Source: Streptomyces sp. NBC_01275
GTDB taxonomy: Bacteria; Actinomycetota; Actinomycetes; Streptomycetales; Streptomycetaceae
Reading direction: 5' to 3'
DNA: 64,000 nucleotides
Assembly: GCF_026340655.1 (NCBI RefSeq)
Contig: NZ_JAPEOZ010000001.1
Span: 2,108,001 to 2,172,000, forward strand
The translations under genes were made by a program, and so were the position numbers. This document shows, piece after piece, positions 35,202-46,443 of the stretch. The stretch's first letter is position 1. Every line of letters starts with the position of its first letter. Under the pieces are notes generated by a model. It ran no database searches, was not told the DNA's origin, and worked only from the letters and a program-made list of their open reading frames with translations.

Positions 35202-36413
35202 TCAGTCCTCCAGTGCGGCGAGGCCGGGGAGCGTCTTGCCCTCGAGGTATTCGAGGGAGGCGCCGCCGCCGGTCGAGATGTGGCCGAATGCGTTCTCGTC
35301 GAAGCCCAGGAGGCGGACGGCCGCGGCGGAGTCGCCGCCGCCGACGACCGTGAAGGCCGGGGAGTCGAGGAGTGCCTGGGCGACCGCCTTGGTGCCCTCG
35401 GCGTAGTCGGGGTGCTCGAAGACGCCCATGGGGCCGTTCCAGAAGACGGTGGCCGCGTCGGCGAGCTTCGAGGCGTACAGCTTGCGGGACTCCGGACCGA
35501 TGTCCAGACCCATCTGGTCGGCGGGGATGGCGTCCGCGGCGACGGTGGTCGGGTGGGACGGGGCCTTGGTCTTCAGGTCCGGGAACCGGTCCGCGACCAC
35601 GACGTCGACGGGGACGAGCAGCTCGACGCCGTTCTTCTCGGCGCGCTCGACGTACTCGGCGACGGCGGGCAGCTGGTCGTCCTGGACCAGGGAGGCGCCG
35701 ATCTCGTACCCCTTCGCCTTGAGGAAGGTGAAGGCCATGCCGCCGCCGATGAGGATGCGGTCGGCCTTGCCGAGCAGCTGGTCGATGACGGCGAGCTTGT
35801 CGGAGACCTTGGAGCCGCCGAGGGCGACGACGTAGGGCCGCTGGACGTCCTCGGTGAGCTTCTTCAGGACGCCGACCTCGGTGGCGATGAGGTAGCCGGC
35901 GTAGTGCGGCAGGCGCGCCGGCAGGTCGTACACGGAGGCGTGCTTGCGGTGCACCGCGCCGAAGCCGTCGCCGACGTAGACGTCCGCCAGGGCGGCGAGC
36001 TGGTCGGCGAACTCGCCGCGCTCGACGTCGTCCTTGGCGGTCTCGCCGGCGTTGAAGCGCAGGTTCTCGATGACCGCGACCTGGCCGGGCTCGAGGCCGT
36101 TCACCGCGTCGTGGGCGGCGGGGCCGACGGTGTCCTGGGCGAACGCGACGGGCGCGCCGAGGAGTTCGGCGAGGCGCTCGGCGGGCTGCAGCAGGGAGAA
36201 GGCCGGGTCCGGGGCGCCCTGGGGACGGCCCAGGTGCGAGGCGACGACGACCTTGGCGTCCGCGTCGACGAGGGCCTTGATCGTGGGCAGTACGGCGCGG
36301 ATGCGGCCGTCGTCGGTGATGACGCCGTCGGCCAGCGGCACGTTGAGGTCGGCGCGGACGAAGACCCGCTTGCCGGCCACGCCTTCGGCGAGAAGTTCGT
36401 CGATCGTCTTCAT
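35202..36413 (-). CDS. pgk: Phosphoglycerate kinase
   Basis: 403 residues. It makes ATP from 1,3-bisphosphoglycerate. Family motifs are KRVFVRADLNVPL at the N-terminus, VVVASHLGRPQG, DGFGAVHRKHASVYDLP, YVVALGGSKVSDKL, and FWNGPMGVFEHPDYAEGTKA, followed by VVGGGDSAAAVR. ATG at 36411-36413 is preceded by TAGGAG at good spacing. It starts the pgk-tpiA-secG unit, separated from gap by a strong terminator. Confidence 0.97.
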   Translation of the reverse strand: MKTIDELLAEGVAGKRVFVRADLNVPLADGVITDDGRIRAVLPTIKALVDADAKVVVASHLGRPQGAPDPAFSLLQPAERLAELLGAPVAFAQDTVGPAAHDAVNGLEPGQVAVIENLRFNAGETAKDDVERGEFADQLAALADVYVGDGFGAVHRKHASVYDLPARLPHYAGYLIATEVGVLKKLTEDVQRPYVVALGGSKVSDKLAVIDQLLGKADRILIGGGMAFTFLKAKGYEIGASLVQDDQLPAVAEYVERAEKNGVELLVPVDVVVADRFPDLKTKAPSHPTTVAADAIPADQMGLDIGPESRKLYASKLADAATVFWNGPMGVFEHPDYAEGTKAVAQALLDSPAFTVVGGGDSAAAVRLLGFDENAFGHISTGGGASLEYLEGKTLPGLAALED

Positions 36414-36469
36414 GAATGGGCTCCTAGGAAGGCTCTTCGGATCCGGGAGGGCGGATCGATCGTTACGTG

Positions 36470-36515
36470 GCACAGGGCCCGGACAGCGCGGCTCTGCGCT
36501 GCCCGGGCCCTGTGC
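36470..36515 (-). terminator. Terminator downstream of gap
   Basis: A 20-bp stem (36470-36489 with 36496-36515, one mismatch, 6-base loop) begins 27 bp after the gap stop. It lies upstream of pgk, so gap is likely its own transcript, although read-through cannot be excluded. Confidence 0.85.
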
Positions 36516-36541
36516 TCACATCGAGGTGCCTGCTCCGGGAC

Positions 36542-37595
<1,054 letters not shown>

Positions 37596-37680
37596 AGCTG
37601 TATTTGGGATGTCCCCGACCAACCCCGACCCTACCTCTCCGAGGCGTCCTGGGTGACATCGAGTCGCCCCATACACGGCA

Positions 37681-37718
37681 GGGCGGTCCGTACCCGCCAG
37701 TAGGGGTACGGACCGCCC
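37681..37718 (-). terminator. Terminator downstream of the M14 carboxypeptidase
   Basis: A perfect 15-bp stem (37681-37695 with 37704-37718, 8-base loop) lies 86 bp after the carboxypeptidase stop and upstream of the gap promoter region. Confidence 0.85.
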
Positions 37719-37803
37719 GGGCCTGACGGCCCGATCACTCGATTCGGTCACGATGCGTCACGCGTTGTCGACCTCCGCGTGTCACACGCGTGTCGGTCGT
37801 ATG

Positions 37804-40758
37804 TCACCCGTCAAGTGAGGCGAGCGCCTTTCCGATGAGCGCGATGCGGTCGGCCGCCGCGGTGACGTGCTCCAGGCCGAAGCCGAGCAGCACGGTGTCG
37901 TCGGTGGTGACCGCGCCATAGGTCTGGAACAGCGTTCCCGTGCGGGTCCAGTCCTTCAGGACGGCCGGGCTGCCCGCGGGCGGTCCGGCGACCTTCCAGG
38001 CGCCGAGCGACGTCTCGAAGCCCTCGGTCTCGGTGGCGGCGCCGCCGACGACCAGCGAGGCGTCGTCGGCGAGGACGCCGTGGCCGCCGCTGCCGGGGTC
38101 GGTGACGTAGGCGATCGAGACCTCGACGTTCTTGCCGGCGTACGCGCTCAGGTCGAAGGTCGTCTGCTGCCAGCCGCTGGAGGCGCCGGTGAGGGCGTTC
38201 CAGGAGCCGGTGGAGCCGGTCGCGGTGCAGTCGTTCGACCCGAGGGTGAGGTAGTGCTTCAGCCACGGGTGCTCGCCGATGTAGAAGCCGCCGCCGCACT
38301 CCGCGGGCACGGCGGTGCTGGTGGCGCCGCCCGCCTCGGGGAGCGTGGTCCAGTCGTCGGCGCCCACGGTGTGGATCTCGACGATGGCGTTGTCGTAGCC
38401 GGGCTCGGTGTCCCACAGCAGCCGGGTGCTCAGCGCCGGCTTGTCGGCCGCGCCGACACCGCTGAGGTCGATGGTGCGGGTGAGGCGCTTGTAGGCGTCG
38501 TCGGTGTGGACGGCGGCGGCCATGTACGAGCCCGCGTAGGGGCCGTACGGGTTGACCGTGCCGGCGAACTGTCCGGCGCCCGCGCTCGCGAACTGCGGAT
38601 ACGTGGCGGCGGGCAGCTCGTCCGAGGTGACGCCGTAGGTGCCGGCCCGGTCCAGCGGGTTGCCGGTCGCCGCGCCGAGGGCCCCGCCGGCGCCGGCGAG
38701 TGCGCCGGAGCCCGTGAAGCCGGTGGCGCCGGGGGTCGACGTACGGGAGTAGGCGCCGAGGTAGTACTGGCTGAAGTCGTTCGACGGGGTGCCGTCGCCG
38801 AGGTCGACGTTGCCGCCGGCCAGTTCGCCCGCCTCGATCAGCTTGCCGCCCTCGTTGAGGAAGGCGCGCAGTTGGAGCTGGGTCGGGTTGCCGGGGACGC
38901 TCGCGCCCGTGTAGTGGACGACCGTGCCGAAGTGGTCCAGCACGCCGAGCGCGTCGGGCGCGCCCTGGGTGGCGACGTCCCAGACGAGCGCCTTGCGGCC
39001 GTTGGCCTTCAGCGCGTCGACGTAGGTCTGCGCCTGCGTGGCGGCCGCGCCCTCCTCGGCGACGACGAGGGTGTCGGCCTTGGGGCGTGCGGCGATCGTG
39101 TAGGTGAAGTGCGAGCTGGAGACCTTCTTGCCGGCCTTGGTCTTGCCGGTGAACCACACCTCGACCTTGTCGCCCGGTGCGCCGTCCCGCACCTTGGCCC
39201 GGTACTCGTCGAAGTAGAGGTTGTCGTGCCCGCCGTAGGTCTCGCCGCCCTTCCAGGCCTTCAGCGCCTGGTCGTGGGTACGGCCGCCGTTGACGCGGTA
39301 CTTGAGCTCCTTGTCGCGGATCGCCTTCCGTACGACGACGGAGACCTGCTGGTCCGCGCCGCGCGAGTACGACGTGGTGAACGGCGCCGGGGTGAAGTCG
39401 GCGGACTTCAGGCCGACCGAGGACGACGGCGTGTCGGGGTGGGCGGCGCTCTCGGCGACCGAGAGCGCGAACGGGATGTTCTTGACGAACTCGTCCTGGA
39501 TCAGCTTCTCGTCGTCCGGGAAGTTGAAGACCGACTGGCAGTCCGAGGCGTTCCACTGGTCGCCGGGGTCGATGTTCGACGCGGTCTGGCAGGTCGACAT
39601 CTCCGGGGTGAACATCGCCGTGCCGTTGACGTTCGCCGCGTGCCCGTCGGCCTCGCCGTTGGTGGTGTACAGCTCCGAGGAGACCTGCGGGTGGTAGCCC
39701 GGGATCGCGGAGTTGTCGGGGGTGCCGGCGAGCGCCTTGTAGAGGACGTCGTCGGGCGTGTCGGTGGCCACCTGCCAGCCGACGCCGTAGAGGAGCAGCT
39801 CGGCGGCGGAGTGGTAGTTGATGCCGAACGTGAAGCCGATCCGCTTCTCGAAGGCGTCGAGCGCCTTGGTCTCGGGCTCGGAGCCGGGGCTCGCGCCGCG
39901 GTAGGTCTGGCTGGTGGGGTTAGGGGACGAACCCTCGTCGTCGTAGCCCCACTTGTAGGCGAAGTTGCGGTTGAGGTCGACGCCGTCGCCGGTGGAGATC
40001 GCGCCGTCGCCGTTGACGTCCCGCAGGTTCTTGCGCCACAGGCGGTTGTCGGTGTCCGCGAAGGTGTAGTCGTAGCCGTCGGGGTTGGCCGACAGGACGA
40101 ACCACAGCTCGCTGGAGTCGACGATCTTCTTGATGCGCTGATCGGTCTTGTAGTGGTCCAGGTAGTAGTGCATCAGCCGGCGGGTCATCTCCGGGGTGAT
40201 CCACTCGCGCGCGTGCTGGTTGGACATGTACAGGACCGAGGGCTTGGAGCCGTCCTTGGACTTCTTCGCGTTCTTGGTCAGTTTGAGCGCGAGGATGTCC
40301 TGGCCGTCGACCGTCTTGCCGATGGAGACGACCTTGGTGAGGCCCGGGTTCTCCTGGCCGGTGCGGAGGATCTCCTCCTTCAGCCCGCCGCTGCCGCTGT
40401 ACGGGCGGAAGACGCCGTCGGCCGCGGCCTCCACGCGATTCTCGGCTTTGGCCGAAAGAGTGTGCTCGGTGAGCTCGACGCCCTGCTTCTCGAGCTTCTT
40501 CGCCTGATCGTCGGTGAGATAGACCTCGACGGCAGCGGTGCCCTTCTCGGGCGCCTGCTCGCTGAGTTCGTGGCCGTCCTGGCCGGCGGCCAGCAGCAGC
40601 GGGATCTGCTGCTTGGTGACGTCGGCACGGAAGACCTTGACCTCGTCCGTGTCGGGCTTCGGTGAACTTCCGGGCTGTGCCTGGGCGATGGGTGCGAGCG
40701 CCGCTCCACCGAGCAACAGCGCGCCGACAGCGAGGATCGATCTCGCTCTGCGTCTCAT
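37804..40758 (-). CDS. Secreted zinc carboxypeptidase (M14) with C-terminal accessory domains
   Basis: 984 residues. A signal peptide spans 1 to about 28 (RRRARSILAVGALLLGG and an AQA cleavage site). The M14 catalytic domain lies at about 120-480. Zinc ligands are His182 and Glu185 (NQHAREWITPE), and a later His in GINYHSAAELLLYG. The catalytic Glu is in GTAMFTPEMST. SANPDGYDYTF and GVDLNRNF are substrate-binding signatures. The remaining 500 residues include an immune-inhibitor-A-like beta-sandwich (YDNAIVEIHTVG, VSIAYVTDPGSGG). It probably degrades extracellular peptides. ATG at 40756-40758 follows a G-rich ribosome-binding site. Confidence 0.93.
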   Translation of the reverse strand: MRRRARSILAVGALLLGGAALAPIAQAQPGSSPKPDTDEVKVFRADVTKQQIPLLLAAGQDGHELSEQAPEKGTAAVEVYLTDDQAKKLEKQGVELTEHTLSAKAENRVEAAADGVFRPYSGSGGLKEEILRTGQENPGLTKVVSIGKTVDGQDILALKLTKNAKKSKDGSKPSVLYMSNQHAREWITPEMTRRLMHYYLDHYKTDQRIKKIVDSSELWFVLSANPDGYDYTFADTDNRLWRKNLRDVNGDGAISTGDGVDLNRNFAYKWGYDDEGSSPNPTSQTYRGASPGSEPETKALDAFEKRIGFTFGINYHSAAELLLYGVGWQVATDTPDDVLYKALAGTPDNSAIPGYHPQVSSELYTTNGEADGHAANVNGTAMFTPEMSTCQTASNIDPGDQWNASDCQSVFNFPDDEKLIQDEFVKNIPFALSVAESAAHPDTPSSSVGLKSADFTPAPFTTSYSRGADQQVSVVVRKAIRDKELKYRVNGGRTHDQALKAWKGGETYGGHDNLYFDEYRAKVRDGAPGDKVEVWFTGKTKAGKKVSSSHFTYTIAARPKADTLVVAEEGAAATQAQTYVDALKANGRKALVWDVATQGAPDALGVLDHFGTVVHYTGASVPGNPTQLQLRAFLNEGGKLIEAGELAGGNVDLGDGTPSNDFSQYYLGAYSRTSTPGATGFTGSGALAGAGGALGAATGNPLDRAGTYGVTSDELPAATYPQFASAGAGQFAGTVNPYGPYAGSYMAAAVHTDDAYKRLTRTIDLSGVGAADKPALSTRLLWDTEPGYDNAIVEIHTVGADDWTTLPEAGGATSTAVPAECGGGFYIGEHPWLKHYLTLGSNDCTATGSTGSWNALTGASSGWQQTTFDLSAYAGKNVEVSIAYVTDPGSGGHGVLADDASLVVGGAATETEGFETSLGAWKVAGPPAGSPAVLKDWTRTGTLFQTYGAVTTDDTVLLGFGLEHVTAAADRIALIGKALASLDG

Positions 40759-40849
40759 GAACCCCCCTAGCGTGTGTCCGCCACAGCAGCGAACTCTGCC
40801 AGGCTCATGACAGTTCATGATCCAGTCAAGAGCATCTCAAAGCCAGACA

Positions 40850-40891
40850 AACGCCGGTGGCATCGCCCAAACGGGCCATGCCACCGGCGTT
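40850..40891 (-). terminator. Terminator downstream of whiA
   Basis: A 14-bp perfect stem (40850-40863 with 40878-40891) has an inner GCCC/GGGC stem in the loop. It begins 24 bp after the whiA stop and ends the uvrC-rapZ-yvcK-whiA operon. Confidence 0.9.
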
Positions 40892-40914
40892 CTGAAGGAG
40901 GGTCAGCGGCGCGA

Positions 40915-41904
40915 TCAGCCGACCAGGTTGTCGGCGAGGTCCTCGGAGAGGTTGGCGTCCGTGCCCGCGATGCCCAGGTCGGAGGCCCGCTTGTCGGCCA
41001 TCGCCAGCAGCCGGCGGATACGTCCGGCCACCGCGTCCTTGGTCAGCGGCGGGTCGGCGAGCGCGCCGAGCTCTTCCAGGGACGCCTGCTTGTGGTCCAT
41101 GCGCAGCCGGCCGGCGGCCGCGAGGTGCTCGGGGACCTCGTCGCCGAGGATCTCCAGGGCCCGCTGGACCCGGGCTCCGGCGGCGACGGCCGCACGGGCC
41201 GAGCGGCGCAGGTTGGCGTCGTCGAAGTTGGCGAGGCGGTTGGCCGTGGCGCGCACCTCGCGGCGCATCCGGCGCTCCTCCCAGGCCAGTACCGACTCAT
41301 GGGCGCCCAGCCGGGTCAGCAGCGCGCCGATCGCGTCGCCGTCGCGGACGACGACCCGGTCGACTCCGCGCACCTCGCGGGCCTTCGCGGCGATCGACAG
41401 CCGGCGGGCGGCGCCGACCAGCGCGAGCGCGGCCTCCGGGCCCGGACAGGTCACCTCGAGGGAGGAGGAGCGGCCGGGCTCGGTGAGCGAGCCGTGCGCG
41501 AGGAAGGCCCCGCGCCAGGCCGCCTCCGCGTCACAGGTCGCCCCGGAGACCACCTGCGGGGGCAGTCCCCTGATCGGCCGGCCGCGGCCGTCCACCAGTC
41601 CCGTCTGCCGGGCCAGCTGGTCGCCGCCGGCGACCACCCGCACGACGTACCGCGAGCCGCGGCGCAGACCGCCCGGCGCCATCACGATCAGTTCCGAGCT
41701 GTGGCCGAAGATCTCCAGGATGTCCCGCTTGAGCCGGCGGGCCGCCATCGCCGTGTCCAACTCCGCCTCGATCACGATCCGCCCGCTCACCAGGTGGAGG
41801 CCGCCGGCGAACCGCAGGACGGCCGAGACCTCCGCCTTTCTGCAGCAGGTCCGGGTGACGGGGAGCCGGGAGATCTCGTCCTTCACCGCTGCCGTCATCG
41901 CCAT
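40915..41904 (-). CDS. whiA: Sporulation regulator WhiA
   Basis: 329 residues. WhiA works with WhiB to control the switch to sporulation septation in aerial hyphae. The N-terminal part is a degenerate LAGLIDADG homing-endonuclease fold ([22 protein letters not shown]). The C-terminal part holds the helix-turn-helix ([25 protein letters not shown], shown here in two overlapping pieces). The ATG at 41902-41904 with AAGGA upstream is preferred. A second ATG at 41896-41898 overlaps the yvcK stop as ATGA. Sequence is very close to the S. coelicolor protein as I remember it. Confidence 0.97.
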   Translation of the reverse strand: MAMTAAVKDEISRLPVTRTCCRKAEVSAVLRFAGGLHLVSGRIVIEAELDTAMAARRLKRDILEIFGHSSELIVMAPGGLRRGSRYVVRVVAGGDQLARQTGLVDGRGRPIRGLPPQVVSGATCDAEAAWRGAFLAHGSLTEPGRSSSLEVTCPGPEAALALVGAARRLSIAAKAREVRGVDRVVVRDGDAIGALLTRLGAHESVLAWEERRMRREVRATANRLANFDDANLRRSARAAVAAGARVQRALEILGDEVPEHLAAAGRLRMDHKQASLEELGALADPPLTKDAVAGRIRRLLAMADKRASDLGIAGTDANLSEDLADNLVG

Positions 41905-42962
41905 GGGCCGATCCTTCCATGCATCCGAAAAATACGGTCGTACGCGGCGGCCAGCAGCTCCGGATCATGCCGCGGAGTACCGTCGGGCCGGGCCACCGGG
42001 GCCAGCTCGACCGCGGCGCCGAACCGTTTGGCGGCGTCGGTCAGGGAGTCGCGGTCGGGCACGGCCGCCTCGTCGGCCAGCACCACGTCCAGGGCGAGTT
42101 TAGGGGCGTGTCGTCCCAAAACCTCCAAATGACGCTGCGGGGAGAAGCCATCGGTTTCTCCGGGCTGCGGCGCGAGGTTCAGCGAGAGTACCCGGCGGGC
42201 CTTCGTCTCGGTGAGCGCGTCGAGCAGTTCCGGCACCAGCAGATGCGGGATGACCGAGGAGAACCAGGAACCGGGCCCGAGCACCACCCAGTCCGCGTCC
42301 AGGACGGCGGCGACGGCCTCCGGGACGGCGGGCGGGTCGTGCGGCACGACGTGCACGGACTGCACCTCGCCGGGCGTCAGCGCCACGGTCGCCTGCCCCC
42401 GTACGGTGTCCACGTCCTCCGGCCGCTCCGGATCGTGCCCCTTGACCAGAGCCTGGAGCTCCAGCGGCACGGCGGACATGGGCAGCACGCGCCCGTGCGC
42501 GCCCAGCAGCTTGCCGACCAGGTCCAGGGCCTGGACATGGTCGCCGAGCTGCTCCCACAGGGCGACGATCAGCAGATTGCCGACCGCGTGGCCGTTGATC
42601 TCGCCCTGCGACTGGAAACGGTGCTGGATGACGCGGGCCCAGGTCTGGCCCCAGTCGTCGTCGCCGCAGAGCGCGGCCAGCGCCTTGCGCAGATCGCCGG
42701 GCGGCAGCACACCCAGCTCGTCGCGCAGCCGCCCGCTGGAGCCGCCGTCGTCGGCCACCGTGACCACGCCGGTGAGGTCGCCGGTGATCCGGCGCAGCGC
42801 GGTGAGCGAGGCGGACAGGCCCATGCCGCCGCCGAGGGCGACGACCTTGGGCTGGGTGCCGCGGCGGCGCGGTTTGCCGCCCCGGGCCTCGACCGGCCGA
42901 CCCTGGCGCCCCTCGGGCGCCACCCTGCGCAGCCGGCCGAGCCGCGGAGTACGTCCTGTCAT
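41895..42962 (-). CDS. yvcK: YvcK/CofD-family gluconeogenesis factor
   Basis: 355 residues. YvcK proteins bind UDP-sugars and affect cell shape and growth on gluconeogenic carbon. The fold is CofD-like. The nucleotide motif is [58 protein letters not shown] and [16 protein letters not shown] are diagnostic. ATG at 42960-42962 overlaps the rapZ stop as ATGA. It is not a true CofD, since no F420 genes lie nearby. It sits between rapZ and whiA, as in other Gram-positives. Confidence 0.94.
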   Translation of the reverse strand: MTGRTPRLGRLRRVAPEGRQGRPVEARGGKPRRRGTQPKVVALGGGMGLSASLTALRRITGDLTGVVTVADDGGSSGRLRDELGVLPPGDLRKALAALCGDDDWGQTWARVIQHRFQSQGEINGHAVGNLLIVALWEQLGDHVQALDLVGKLLGAHGRVLPMSAVPLELQALVKGHDPERPEDVDTVRGQATVALTPGEVQSVHVVPHDPPAVPEAVAAVLDADWVVLGPGSWFSSVIPHLLVPELLDALTETKARRVLSLNLAPQPGETDGFSPQRHLEVLGRHAPKLALDVVLADEAAVPDRDSLTDAAKRFGAAVELAPVARPDGTPRHDPELLAAAYDRIFRMHGRIGPWR

Positions 42963-44086
42963 TCCCGTCCCATGTCCCGGTGTACGACCACCGTCTCCAC
43001 GCCCTCGGCCGCGAGGCGCGCGGCGAGCTTCTCCGAGGTGGCCACCGAGCGGTGCTTGCCGCCCGTGCAGCCGACCGCGATGGTCACATAACGCTTGCCC
43101 TCCCGGCGGTAGCCCGCGGCAACCAGCTGGAGGAGCTCCGTGTAGCGGTCGAGGAACTCCTTCGCGCCGGGCTGGTTGAGGACGTACGCCGAGACCTCCT
43201 CGTTGAGGCCGGTGAAGGGGCGCAGCTCCGGGACCCAGTGCGGGTTGGGCAGGAAGCGCATGTCCACGACCAGGTCGGCGTCGACCGGGAGGCCGTACTT
43301 GAAGCCGAAGGACATGACGGTGGCCCGCAGCTCGGGCTCCTCCTCGCCGGCGAACTGGGCGTCCATCTTGGCGCGCAGCTCGTGCACGTTGAGGCTGGAG
43401 GTGTCGATCACCAGGTCGGCGTCGCCACGCAGCTCGCGCAGCAGCTCGCGCTCGGCGGCGATGCCGTCGACGATCCGGCCGTCGCCCTGGAGGGGGTGCG
43501 GGCGGCGCACCGACTCGAAGCGGCGCACCAGGGCGTCGTCGGAGGACTCCAGGAAGACGATCCGCCGGGTGACGTTCCTCGACTCGAGGTCGGCGAGGGA
43601 CTCGCGGAGGTTGTCGAAGAACCGCCGGCCGCGGACGTCGACGACGACCGCGATCCGCGCCACGTTGCCCTGGGAACGGGCGCCCAGCTCCACCATGGTG
43701 GGGATCAGGGCGGGCGGGAGGTTGTCCACGACGAACCAGCCGAGGTCCTCCAGACACTTGGCCGCCGTCGAGCGACCGGCCCCGGACATGCCGGAGATAA
43801 TCACCAGCTCGGGGATGGCCGCCTCGGGGATCCCTGGCGGCGTGACGTCCGTACTCACCTGTGCTCCGTCTTCCTGGCGCGCTTCTTGCTGGGGGCTGTC
43901 GTGGGGTGCGTCCTGCGGGAGGCTCGCGTCGTGCGCGGGGCCTGCCTGGGATGCGTCGTGCGGGGGGCCTGCCTGGAGGGCGTCCTGCGGGACGGCATCC
44001 TCGCCGGTCTCCCTGGGCGCTTCCTGGGGCGCCGCTGTGGGCGCCTGATCTCGCTCGGGTGTGGGGTGTGCGTCGTGCTCGCTCAT
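42959..44086 (-). CDS. rapZ: RapZ-family nucleotide-binding protein (RNase adapter)
   Basis: 375 residues. The P-loop GMSGAGRST is at 99-107. [29 protein letters not shown] and the C-terminal [20 protein letters not shown] are RapZ/YvcJ signatures. In E. coli the homologue guides RNase E, but the Streptomyces role is unproven. The first 95 residues are disordered and contain tandem nonapeptides QAGPPHDAS and QAGPAHDAS (38-55), encoded by a 27-bp repeat at about 43926-43979. ATG at 44084-44086 overlaps the uvrC stop as ATGA. Confidence 0.94.
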   Translation of the reverse strand: MSEHDAHPTPERDQAPTAAPQEAPRETGEDAVPQDALQAGPPHDASQAGPAHDASLPQDAPHDSPQQEARQEDGAQVSTDVTPPGIPEAAIPELVIISGMSGAGRSTAAKCLEDLGWFVVDNLPPALIPTMVELGARSQGNVARIAVVVDVRGRRFFDNLRESLADLESRNVTRRIVFLESSDDALVRRFESVRRPHPLQGDGRIVDGIAAERELLRELRGDADLVIDTSSLNVHELRAKMDAQFAGEEEPELRATVMSFGFKYGLPVDADLVVDMRFLPNPHWVPELRPFTGLNEEVSAYVLNQPGAKEFLDRYTELLQLVAAGYRREGKRYVTIAVGCTGGKHRSVATSEKLAARLAAEGVETVVVHRDMGRE

Positions 44087-46137
44087 GTCTCCTGCCCCCG
44101 TCGTTCTTCCGGGGCTCCCGCGGTGACGGGTTCCCCGGGGGAGCCCGCCGTCGTGTCGGGCTCCTCCTCTTCAATGATCTCTCCCGTCGCCGTGTTCACG
44201 GAGGGGGCCGGCGGCGCCGCCTGGGCGAGGGTCGCTGCGATGGTCTCGGCCGTCTTGCGACCTATGCCCGGAACCTCGCAGATCTGGTCGATCGTCGCGG
44301 AACGCAGTTTCTTCACCGAGCCGAAGTGCTTGATCAGCGCCTGCTTGCGCGTCTCGCCGAGGCCCGGCACCTCGTCCAGCGGACCGGAGCGGAAGCGCTT
44401 GGCGCGCTTGGCGCGCTGGTAGGTGATCGCGAAGCGGTGGGCCTCATCACGGACGCGCTGGAGCAGATAGAGGCCCTCGCTGGAGCGGGGCAGGACGACC
44501 GGGTCGTCGTCGCCCGGCAGCCAGACCTCCTCCAGGCGCTTGGCGAGACCGCATACGGCGATGTCGTCGATGCCGAGCTCGTCCAGCGCCCGCTTGGCCG
44601 CCGCCACCTGCGGCTGTCCGCCGTCGACGACGACCAGCTGAGGCGGATAGGCGAAGCGCCGGGGACGGCCGTCGTCGTCCTTGAGGCCTGGGCCGAGGTC
44701 GCCGTCCGGCTCCTCGTCCGCCCACTCCCCTGTCCGCTCCTTCTCGGCGAGGTAGCGCCGGAAGCGGCGGGTGATCACCTCGTGCATGGAGCGGACGTCG
44801 TCCTGGCCCTCGAAGCCCTTGATCTGGAAGCGGCGGTACTCGCTCTTGCGCTGCAGACCGTCCTCGAAGACGACCATGGAGGCCACCACGTCGTCGCCCT
44901 GGAGGTGGGAGACGTCGTAGCACTCGATCCGGAGCGGGGCGCTGTCCAGGTCGAGGGCGTCGGCGATCTCCTCCAGGGCACGCGAGCGCGTGGTCAGATC
45001 GGAGGCGCGCTTGGTCTTGTGCAGGACGAGCGCCTGCTGGGCGTTGCGCTCGACGGTCTCCATGAGGGCCCGCTTGTCGCCGCGCTGCGGGATGCGCAGC
45101 GAGACGCCCGAGCCGCGCCGCACGGTCAGCCACTCCTGCACCGGCCCGACGGGATCGGGCAGCGCCGGGACCAGGACCTCCTTGGGGACGGCGTCCCCGG
45201 TCTCCTCGCCGTACAGCTGCTGGAGGGCGTGCTCGACGAGGGCGCCGGTGGTGACGTCCTCGACCTTGTCGGTCACCCAGCCGCGCTGGCCGCGCACGCG
45301 TCCGCCGCGGACGTGGAAGATCTGGACGGCCGCCTCCAGCTCGTCCTCGGCGACCGCGATCAGATCGGCGTCGGTGGCGTCCGCGAGCACGACCGCGTTC
45401 TTCTCCATGGCCTTCTTCAGGGCCTCGATGTCGTCGCGCAGCCGGGCGGCCCGCTCGTACGCCATCTCCTCGGCCGCCTCCGTCATCTGCTTCTCCAGCC
45501 GGCGGAGGTAGGCGCCGGTGCGGCCGGCCATGAAGTCGCAGAACTCGTCCGCCAGTTCCCCGTGCTCCTCGGCGGAGACCCGGCCGACACAGGGCGCCGA
45601 GCACTTGCCGATGTAGCCGAGCAGACAGGGCCTGCCGGTGCGGGCGGCGTTCTTGAAGACGCCGGCGGAGCAGGTGCGCACCGGGAAGACGCGCAGCATG
45701 AGGTCGACGGTGTCGCGGATCGCCCACGCGTGCGCGTACGGCCCGAAGTAGCGGACGCCCTTCTTCTTGTGGCCGCGCATCACCTGCACGCGCGGGAACT
45801 CCTCGCTCATCGTCACCGCGAGGTACGGGTAGCTCTTGTCGTCGCGGTACTTGACGTTGAACCGGGGGTCGTACTCCTTGATCCAGGAGTACTCCAGCTG
45901 CAGCGCCTCGACCTCCGTGGACACCACCGTCCACTCCACCGACGCGGCCGTGGTGACCATCGTGCGCGTGCGCGGGTGGAGTCCTGCCAGGTCCTGGAAG
46001 TAGTTCGCCAGGCGCTGGCGCAGGCTCTTCGCCTTTCCGACGTAGATCACCCGGCGGTGCTCGTCGCGGAACCTGTACACCCCGGGAGAGTCCGGGATCT
46101 GTCCCGGCTTGGGGCGGTAACTGGAGGGGTCGGCCAT
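44083..46137 (-). CDS. uvrC: Excinuclease ABC subunit C
   Basis: 684 residues. UvrC makes both incisions in nucleotide excision repair. The GIY-YIG nuclease is at the N-terminus ([20 protein letters not shown]), and the UvrB-binding UVR motif is at about residue 210-235 ([19 protein letters not shown]). The RNase H-like domain includes [20 protein letters not shown], and helix-hairpin-helix motifs end the protein ([17 protein letters not shown]). TAGGGT lies 7 bases before the ATG with no ribosome-binding site, so the operon message is probably leaderless. Confidence 0.97.
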   Translation of the reverse strand: MADPSSYRPKPGQIPDSPGVYRFRDEHRRVIYVGKAKSLRQRLANYFQDLAGLHPRTRTMVTTAASVEWTVVSTEVEALQLEYSWIKEYDPRFNVKYRDDKSYPYLAVTMSEEFPRVQVMRGHKKKGVRYFGPYAHAWAIRDTVDLMLRVFPVRTCSAGVFKNAARTGRPCLLGYIGKCSAPCVGRVSAEEHGELADEFCDFMAGRTGAYLRRLEKQMTEAAEEMAYERAARLRDDIEALKKAMEKNAVVLADATDADLIAVAEDELEAAVQIFHVRGGRVRGQRGWVTDKVEDVTTGALVEHALQQLYGEETGDAVPKEVLVPALPDPVGPVQEWLTVRRGSGVSLRIPQRGDKRALMETVERNAQQALVLHKTKRASDLTTRSRALEEIADALDLDSAPLRIECYDVSHLQGDDVVASMVVFEDGLQRKSEYRRFQIKGFEGQDDVRSMHEVITRRFRRYLAEKERTGEWADEEPDGDLGPGLKDDDGRPRRFAYPPQLVVVDGGQPQVAAAKRALDELGIDDIAVCGLAKRLEEVWLPGDDDPVVLPRSSEGLYLLQRVRDEAHRFAITYQRAKRAKRFRSGPLDEVPGLGETRKQALIKHFGSVKKLRSATIDQICEVPGIGRKTAETIAATLAQAAPPAPSVNTATGEIIEEEEPDTTAGSPGEPVTAGAPEERRGQET

Positions 46138-46443
46138 GTCTCACACCCTACTGGCGCGCAGTGACAGTCAGGCGGGCCTGTGGACAACACCGGACGGCGG
46201 GGCCGAGGCGGCAGCGGCCGGATCCGCGCCGCCCGGGCGAGGCCCGGACACCTGCCAGACGCACGTGTCACTCGGGCATCAGGTGTTGTCGGGGCTTGGT
46301 CAACACGCTTCAATGCGGGGGAACTCGGGGCCCTGAAGGACGCCCTACGGATGTGAAGGAGCCCCTGCGTCACCGGGGACGCCCCGACCGCCCACGCGAA
46401 CGGTCCGACCAGCCGTCGCGAGCATTCACAGAGAGGCCCCTGC
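46138..46443. other. Divergent uvrC / HTH-gene intergenic region
   Basis: 306 bp without a gene. It contains the uvrC promoter box at its left end. An inverted repeat GTGTTG (46283-46288) with CAACAC (46301-46306), spacer 12, lies 138 bp before the HTH gene. A further CAACAC half-site lies near 46186. These may be sites for the HTH protein. Nothing else stands out. Confidence 0.3.
46145..46150 (-). promoter_or_regulatory. Candidate -10 box of leaderless uvrC operon
   Basis: TAGGGT on the minus strand is 7 bases from the uvrC ATG at 46137. No Shine-Dalgarno sequence is present. Confidence 0.5.

Noticed and set aside
37681..37718. Riboswitch or attenuator for gap
   Set aside because: The stem is a plain 15-bp terminator oriented for the upstream peptidase gene, with no alternative pairing to the gap leader.
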